Below, in pieces: positions 3,854-8,897 of a stretch of 8,897 nt of DNA. How positions within the stretch are numbered: the first letter of the stretch is position 1; the number at the start of each line of letters is the position of its first letter. The stretch is from CBDUBU01 sp965365465 (GTDB lineage Bacteria; Bacteroidota; Rhodothermia; Rhodothermales; DASSAV01), in contig CBDUBU010000158.1 of the NCBI GenBank assembly GCA_965365465.1, forward strand, positions 1 to 8,897, written 5' to 3'. Made by a program: the position numbers and the translations under genes. The notes below the pieces were generated by a model. That model searched no databases. It was not told the DNA's origin and saw only the letters and a program-made list of their open reading frames with translations.

Positions 3854-6800
3854 ATGCCAAACGTCAATGGTCAAACCTTGGACGAATCCGGGCGGCGCAC
3901 ATTTTCGCGCATCCGATCCGTTCAGGACTACCCCGACTTTCTCGAAGTTCAACTTAAATCGTTCAGAGATTTTGTGCAAGATGATGTTCCGCCTGAAGAG
4001 CGTGAGGACATCGGCTTGCAGGCTGTTTTTAAGGAACACTTTCCGATTCAGGATAGCAGAGAGCGTTATACGCTCGAATTTATCTACTACCTGCTCGATG
4101 CCCCCAAGCATTCGGTAGAGGAGTGTATCGCTCAGGGACTTTCGTTCTCGGTTCCGCTCAAGGCAAAGCTTCGCCTTTCTTCCAAGGAAGATGAGGATGA
4201 AGATGAGGCGGAGGAGGCCATTGAACAGGAGGTATACCTGGGCAACCTGCCTGCCATGACGGATCGTGGTACGTTCGTCATCAATGGAGCGGAACGGGTA
4301 GTGGTCTCCCAGTTGCACAGAAGCCCCGGCGTGTTTTTCGGACAGAGCGTGCATCCGAACGGCACCGAGCTTTATTCGGCGCGCATCATTCCGTTCCGGG
4401 GATCCTGGATTGAGTTTTCGACCGATGTAGGCAACGTGATGTGGGCTTACATCGACCGCAAGAAAAAGCTGCCGGTTACGACCCTGCTCCGCGCCCTCGG
4501 CTTCTCTACGGATGAAGACCTGGTGCGTGTTTTTGACCTCGCCGATTCGGTGGAGGTCAGTACCCGCAAACGTTTTCAGGAGTTGGTCGGGCGCAAGCTG
4601 GCGGCTTCGATTTCTATAGAGCGCGAGACAGAGGTCGTTGATGAGGATACGGGTGAGGTTGTAGAACAGCGCAAAGAACGCGAAGTCCTGCTTCCTGCCG
4701 ATCATGCCCTCAAGGAAGGGGATTTTGATACCCTGTCGGAAAATGGAATCTCAAAAATCTTTTTGCTTCGTCAGGAGCACGAGGACGATGAGGTTGACCG
4801 CGGCACCCTGCTGAGCACGCTCCGCAAGGATCCGGCCCATTCCGAAGCAGAAGCGCTGGAGTACCTTTATCTCCAGCTTCGGGGTACGGAAGCGCCTGAC
4901 ATCGAAACTGCACGTGGCGTGCTGGACAGGCTCTTCTTTAGTGAAAAACGTTATGACCTGGGTGAAGTAGGACGCTACCGCCTCAACAAGCGCCTGCATC
5001 TCGATGAAACGCTCGATACGTTGACGCTCACCCGCGAAGACATCGTCGAGATCATTCGTGAGTTGATTAATCTCCAGAATGGACGCAGCGCTGTCGATGA
5101 CATCGACCACCTCGGGAACCGGCGCGTCCGAACCGTAGGAGAGCAACTGGGGTCTCAGTTTTCGCTGGGTCTGGCCCGGATGGCGCGCACCATCAAGGAG
5201 CGCATGAACCTGCGCGATGCGGAGAATTTCACCCCGCAAGACCTTGTCAACGCTCGGACGGTCTCAAGCGTTATCAACACGTTCTTCGGGACGAATCAGT
5301 TGAGCCAGTTCATGGATCAGACGAATCCGCTGGCGGAATTGACGCACAAACGGCGTATGTCCGCGCTGGGACCGGGGGGGCTTACTCGTGAACGCGCCGG
5401 CTTTGAGGTCCGAGACGTTCACTATACCCATTACGGTCGCCTCTGCCCGATCGAGACCCCGGAAGGGCCGAACATTGGTCTTATCTCCTCGCTCTGCGTA
5501 CATGCCAAGATCAATGATTTCGGCTTCATCGAGACACCCTACCGCGTGGTGAAAAACGGCGTAGTAACCAGCGAAATCAGGTTTCTCTCGGCCGAAGAGG
5601 AGGACAACGCGATCATCGCCCAGGCCAATGCCCAGATTGATGATAAGGGAAATTATAAGACAAAGTATGTCAAGTGCCGCTACAGGGGCGATTTTCCAAT
5701 CGTTGAGCCGTTGCAAGTCCAGTTCATGGATATTGCGCCCAGCCAGCTTGTATCTCCGGCAGCCAGTCTGATCCCGTTCCTGGAGCATGACGATGCCAAC
5801 CGTGCGCTCATGGGTTCCAACATGCAGCGCCAGGCTGTGCCGCTGCTTCGCTCGGAAGCCCCTATCGTCGGGACAGGGTTGGAAGGCCGCGTCGCGCGCG
5901 ATTCGCGTGCCGTGATCGTAGCGGAAGGTCCCGGCATCGTTGAATACGTGGATGCCACGCAGGTAGTCGTTCGCTACGACCGCGCCCTGGAGGACAGCGA
6001 CACAGCGTTTGAGGAGCCGGTCAAGCGGTATGCCCTTACCAAGTTTCGCCGGACCAACCAGGATACCTGTGTTAACCAGAAGCCGATCGTTAAAGTCGGC
6101 CAGCGGGTAGAAAAAGATAGTGTGTTGACGGATGGGTTCTCGACGGACGACGGCGACCTCGCGCTCGGTAAAAACGTGCTTGTGGCGTTTATGCCTTGGC
6201 GCGGTTATAACTTTGAGGATGCCATTGTCATTTCGGAGCGCGTGGTCAGCGAAGACGTGTACACCTCGGTTCATATCGAAGAATTTGAACTCCAGGTGCG
6301 CGATACCAAGCGTGGAGAGGAAGAACTGACCCGTGAGATCCCGAACGTCTCGGAAGAAGCCACCAAGGATCTGGATGAGCGCGGCGTGATCCGAATCGGA
6401 GCGGAGGTCAAAGCCGGAGACATCATCGTCGGCAAGATTACGCCGAAGGGCGAAACCGATCCCACGCCTGAGGAAAAACTGCTGCGCGCCATCTTCGGCG
6501 ACAAGGCAGGCGACGTGAAGGATGCATCCCTCAAGGCGCCTCCAGGGATGAAGGGCGTCGTTATTGACACCCGCCTTTTCAGCCGTCGCAAGCTTGATCC
6601 AGCTTCCAAGAAAATGGAGCAGCAGCGCCTCTCCGAGATCGACGAGCAGCTTGAACGTGACGTGGCGGACATCAATCGGAAGTTCTGGGAAAAGTTCTTC
6701 AAGATCGTGGAAGGCCAGACCTCTGCGGGCGTCGAGAACCGTGAAGGGCGTATCGTTCTTTCAGAGGGCGCGAAGTTCACCCGCGATGCCTTTAAGGAAG

Positions 6801-7693
6801 TAGAGCCTGTTCAGTTGAACCCGGTTTACGACTTCACGCAGGAAGCCGGTTCTAACCGTAAAGTCAAACAACTGCTTCGGAACTACCATAACCTGTACAA
6901 CCGGATCCAGGGAGAATCCAAGCGCCAGAAGCACCAGGTGCAGATGGGCGACGAGCTTCCTCCTGGAATCGTGCAGTTGGCTAAGGTTTACATCGCCCGC
7001 AAGCGCAAGGTGCAGGTCGGCGATAAGATGGCAGGCCGGCACGGCAACAAGGGTGTTCTGGCAAAGGTGGTTCCGATGGAGGACATGCCGTTCCTCGAAG
7101 ACGGTACTCCGGTCGACATCGTGCTGAATCCGCTGGGTGTGCCTTCCCGCATGAACCTGGGGCAGATTTATGAAACGCTCCTCGGATGGGCCGGCAAGAA
7201 GCTGGGGCTGAAGTTCGCCACGCCGATCTTCGATGGCGCAACGATGGATGACATCGCTGGCTACCTCAATCAGGCCGGGCTTCCGACGGACGGTCGCACG
7301 CAGTTGTACGATGGCCGCACGGGCGAACCTTTCGACCAGAAGACGACGGTCGGATATATCTACATGCTGAAGCTCAGCCACCTGGTCGAGGATAAGATTC
7401 ACGCCCGGAGCATTGGGCCTTACAGCCTCATTACGCAGCAGCCGCTTGGTGGAAAAGCCCAGTTCGGCGGCCAGCGTCTCGGGGAAATGGAGGTCTGGGC
7501 GCTCTATGCCTATGGCGCCGCGCACGTGCTGCAGGAGATGTTGACCTACAAGTCCGACGACGTTCAGGGCCGTTCCAAGGCTTACGAGTCGATCGTGAAG
7601 GGGGACAATATGCCTGAGCCGAACGTGCCGGAGAGCTTTAACGTGCTGGTTCGCGAGTTGCAAGGCCTCGGCCTTGAGGTAAAACTCGATTAG
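3854..7693 (+). CDS. rpoB: DNA-directed RNA polymerase subunit beta
   Basis: Beta forms one half of the RNA polymerase cleft. From the ATG at 3854 the protein has 1279 residues. The frame also allows a TTG start at 3806 (16 more residues); the ATG is preferred because YPDFLEVQLKSF then begins at residue 26, as expected for relatives, though neither start has a good Shine-Dalgarno sequence. Landmarks, in order: RSPGVFFGQSVHPNG; an acidic run (nucleotides 4187-4216); VDDIDHLGNRRVRTVGEQL; the rifampicin region (5288-5368) with unchanged D, H and S at the E. coli 516, 526 and 531 positions; RPIETPEGPNIGLI-type sequence (CPIETPEGPNIGLI here); EHDDANRALMGSNMQRQAVP; the active-site KMAGRHGNKG (7025-7054); and the C-terminal GPYSLITQQPLGGKAQFGGQ. 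No frameshift is seen. rpoC follows after 102 bases. Confidence 0.96.
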   Translation: MPNVNGQTLDESGRRTFSRIRSVQDYPDFLEVQLKSFRDFVQDDVPPEEREDIGLQAVFKEHFPIQDSRERYTLEFIYYLLDAPKHSVEECIAQGLSFSVPLKAKLRLSSKEDEDEDEAEEAIEQEVYLGNLPAMTDRGTFVINGAERVVVSQLHRSPGVFFGQSVHPNGTELYSARIIPFRGSWIEFSTDVGNVMWAYIDRKKKLPVTTLLRALGFSTDEDLVRVFDLADSVEVSTRKRFQELVGRKLAASISIERETEVVDEDTGEVVEQRKEREVLLPADHALKEGDFDTLSENGISKIFLLRQEHEDDEVDRGTLLSTLRKDPAHSEAEALEYLYLQLRGTEAPDIETARGVLDRLFFSEKRYDLGEVGRYRLNKRLHLDETLDTLTLTREDIVEIIRELINLQNGRSAVDDIDHLGNRRVRTVGEQLGSQFSLGLARMARTIKERMNLRDAENFTPQDLVNARTVSSVINTFFGTNQLSQFMDQTNPLAELTHKRRMSALGPGGLTRERAGFEVRDVHYTHYGRLCPIETPEGPNIGLISSLCVHAKINDFGFIETPYRVVKNGVVTSEIRFLSAEEEDNAIIAQANAQIDDKGNYKTKYVKCRYRGDFPIVEPLQVQFMDIAPSQLVSPAASLIPFLEHDDANRALMGSNMQRQAVPLLRSEAPIVGTGLEGRVARDSRAVIVAEGPGIVEYVDATQVVVRYDRALEDSDTAFEEPVKRYALTKFRRTNQDTCVNQKPIVKVGQRVEKDSVLTDGFSTDDGDLALGKNVLVAFMPWRGYNFEDAIVISERVVSEDVYTSVHIEEFELQVRDTKRGEEELTREIPNVSEEATKDLDERGVIRIGAEVKAGDIIVGKITPKGETDPTPEEKLLRAIFGDKAGDVKDASLKAPPGMKGVVIDTRLFSRRKLDPASKKMEQQRLSEIDEQLERDVADINRKFWEKFFKIVEGQTSAGVENREGRIVLSEGAKFTRDAFKEVEPVQLNPVYDFTQEAGSNRKVKQLLRNYHNLYNRIQGESKRQKHQVQMGDELPPGIVQLAKVYIARKRKVQVGDKMAGRHGNKGVLAKVVPMEDMPFLEDGTPVDIVLNPLGVPSRMNLGQIYETLLGWAGKKLGLKFATPIFDGATMDDIAGYLNQAGLPTDGRTQLYDGRTGEPFDQKTTVGYIYMLKLSHLVEDKIHARSIGPYSLITQQPLGGKAQFGGQRLGEMEVWALYAYGAAHVLQEMLTYKSDDVQGRSKAYESIVKGDNMPEPNVPESFNVLVRELQGLGLEVKLD

Positions 7694-7694
7694 T

Positions 7695-7771
7695 TGCGGA
7701 AAGAGCGGTCGGGTGTGCAGCCGCACCGGTTTGCGCTCCCGACCGCCGGTTCCTGCCGACGCTATTCCGCA
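7695..7771 (+). other. Nested hairpin structure in rpoB-rpoC spacer
   Basis: GCGGTCGGG (7705-7713) pairs perfectly over nine bases with CCCGACCGC (7738-7746), with GTGC/GCAC (7715-7718 with 7723-7726) inside. Around it TGCGGAA (7695-7701) can pair with TTCCGCA (7765-7771). The structure starts one base after the rpoB stop and ends 24 bases before the rpoC ATG, filling most of the spacer. No T-run follows. mRNA processing or pausing between rpoB and rpoC is inferred. Confidence 0.5.
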
Positions 7772-7795
7772 TCATCCAAACCCCGCATTCGAATT

Positions 7796-8897
7796 ATGCC
7801 GTACGGAAAAACGCAGAAACTCAAGAAGAACTTCAGCAACATTACCATCAGTCTGTCCTCTCCCGAAAGTGTTCTGGAAAGGTCCTATGGTGAGGTTCTG
7901 AAGCCAGAGACGATTAACTACCGGTCGTTCAAGCCGGAAAAAGACGGGTTGTTCTGCGAGAAGATCTTCGGCCCCGTCAAAGACTGGGAGTGCCACTGCG
8001 GCAAATACAAACGCATCCGTTACAAGGGAATCATCTGCGACCGCTGCGGTGTAGAGGTTACGCAGAAATCGGTTCGCCGCGAGCGGATGGGGCATATTAC
8101 GCTCAGCGTTCCGGTCGTCCACATCTGGTACTTCAAGACACTACCGAACAAAATCGGGCACCTGCTCGGGATGAAGTCGAAAGACCTCGAAAAGGTGATC
8201 TATTATGAAAACTATGTCGTTATTCAACCGGGCAGCGCGCGGAACCTCGGCATCGAGGCTAACCAGCTCCTGACCGAGGATGAATACTTCAGCGTGCTCT
8301 ACCAGATCCGCGAGGACAACAACCGTCTCGACAGCGAGGACCCGGAGAAGTTCATTGCATTGATCGGCGGCGAGGCTGTCGAGGAAATGCTCAAGCGCCT
8401 GGAACTGGAAAAGCTCTCGCACGAGCTTCGCTTCCAGGTAAAGACCGAAACCAGCCAGCAGCGTAAGGGCGAAGCCCTCAAGCGGCTGGCGGTGGTAGAA
8501 GCATTCCGTGATGCAAACAAGCGCATGGAAAACCGCCCTGAGTGGATGGTGATGCGCGTGATTCCGGTCATCCCTCCGGAACTGCGCCCCCTCGTCCCGC
8601 TCGAAGGCGGACGTTTCGCTACCAGCGACCTCAATGATCTTTACCGCCGCGTCATCATCCGCAACAATCGCCTCAAGCGCTTGATCGACATCAAGGCTCC
8701 GGAGGTTATCCTGCGGAACGAGAAGCGTATGCTTCAGGAAGCCGTCGACTCGCTGTTTGACAACAGCCGGAAGGCGAACGCGGTTCGCTCCGACTCTAAC
8801 CGGGCGTTGAAGTCGCTTTCCGACATGCTCAAAGGCAAGCAAGGCCGGTTCCGCCAGAACCTGCTCGGCAAGCGCGTGGACTTCTCGGGCCGCTCGG
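7796..8897 (+). CDS. rpoC: DNA-directed RNA polymerase subunit beta' (partial, N-terminal)
   Basis: The open frame runs off the window after 367 complete codons. Beta' carries the catalytic magnesium site, but that motif (NADFDGD in the family) lies beyond the window. The visible part starts MPYGKTQKLKKNFSNI and continues GEVLKPETINYRSFKPEKDGLFCEKIFGPVKDWEC. The zinc-binding domain has four cysteines at residues 66, 68, 81 and 84 (CHCGKYKR and CDRCGVEVTQ), followed by the conserved RRERMGHI. The end of the window reaches GKRVDFSGRS (residues 358-367) in the clamp and lid region; many homologues have Tyr where this has Phe. The ATG is set by homology, since no Shine-Dalgarno sequence precedes it. 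It follows rpoB in the standard rpoBC order. Confidence 0.96.
   Translation, partial: MPYGKTQKLKKNFSNITISLSSPESVLERSYGEVLKPETINYRSFKPEKDGLFCEKIFGPVKDWECHCGKYKRIRYKGIICDRCGVEVTQKSVRRERMGHITLSVPVVHIWYFKTLPNKIGHLLGMKSKDLEKVIYYENYVVIQPGSARNLGIEANQLLTEDEYFSVLYQIREDNNRLDSEDPEKFIALIGGEAVEEMLKRLELEKLSHELRFQVKTETSQQRKGEALKRLAVVEAFRDANKRMENRPEWMVMRVIPVIPPELRPLVPLEGGRFATSDLNDLYRRVIIRNNRLKRLIDIKAPEVILRNEKRMLQEAVDSLFDNSRKANAVRSDSNRALKSLSDMLKGKQGRFRQNLLGKRVDFSGRS

Noticed and set aside
3743..7726. Several long minus-strand open frames opposite rpoB (such as 3743-4705, 5264-6274, 6761-7726)
   Set aside because: All are antisense shadows of the conserved beta subunit, with no start signals or recognisable domains.

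Overview
The window is a housekeeping block of about 8.9 kb, transcribed throughout on the + strand. It holds the last codons of tuf (EF-Tu), a tRNA-Trp, secE, nusG, rplK (L11), rplA (L1), rplJ (L10), rplL (L7/L12), rpoB, and the first 367 codons of rpoC. The RpoB and RpoC sequences resemble the Bacteroidota/Rhodothermota type most closely: a short beta N-terminus leading into YPDFLEVQLKSF, MDQTNPLAE in the rifampicin region, and MPYGKTQKLKKNFSNI at the RpoC start. The gene order tuf - tRNA-Trp - secE - nusG - rplK fits that group too. Base composition looks moderately GC-rich. A Rhodothermales-like or related lineage is an inference, not something the sequence proves. I see no mobile element, CRISPR array, phage gene or accessory gene.

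Layout: 1-59 is the tuf tail. 60-289 holds the tRNA-Trp, flanked by hairpins. 290-1071 is secE-nusG (protein export and transcription elongation). 1072-2471 is rplK-rplA, and each gene is preceded by a copy of the same folded element that looks like an mRNA mimic of the 23S rRNA site for L1. 2472-3567 is rplJ-rplL (the ribosomal stalk), with a hairpin right after rplJ and another abutting the rplL ribosome binding site. 3568-3853 is a long rplL-rpoB spacer with two mutually exclusive hairpins, one terminator-like. 3854-7693 is rpoB, 7694-7795 a structured spacer, and 7796-8897 the start of rpoC.

Together these genes couple translation (EF-Tu, L11, L1 and the L10-L12 stalk), transcription (NusG, RNA polymerase beta and beta') and secretion (SecE). 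No new protein system is visible. What merits a second look is RNA: most longer spacers carry strong hairpins without a U-tract, so they read as candidates for processing, attenuation or ribosomal-protein feedback rather than simple terminators. The paired L1-like elements and the rplL-rpoB switch are the strongest candidates. All folds were found by eye and have not been tested computationally.
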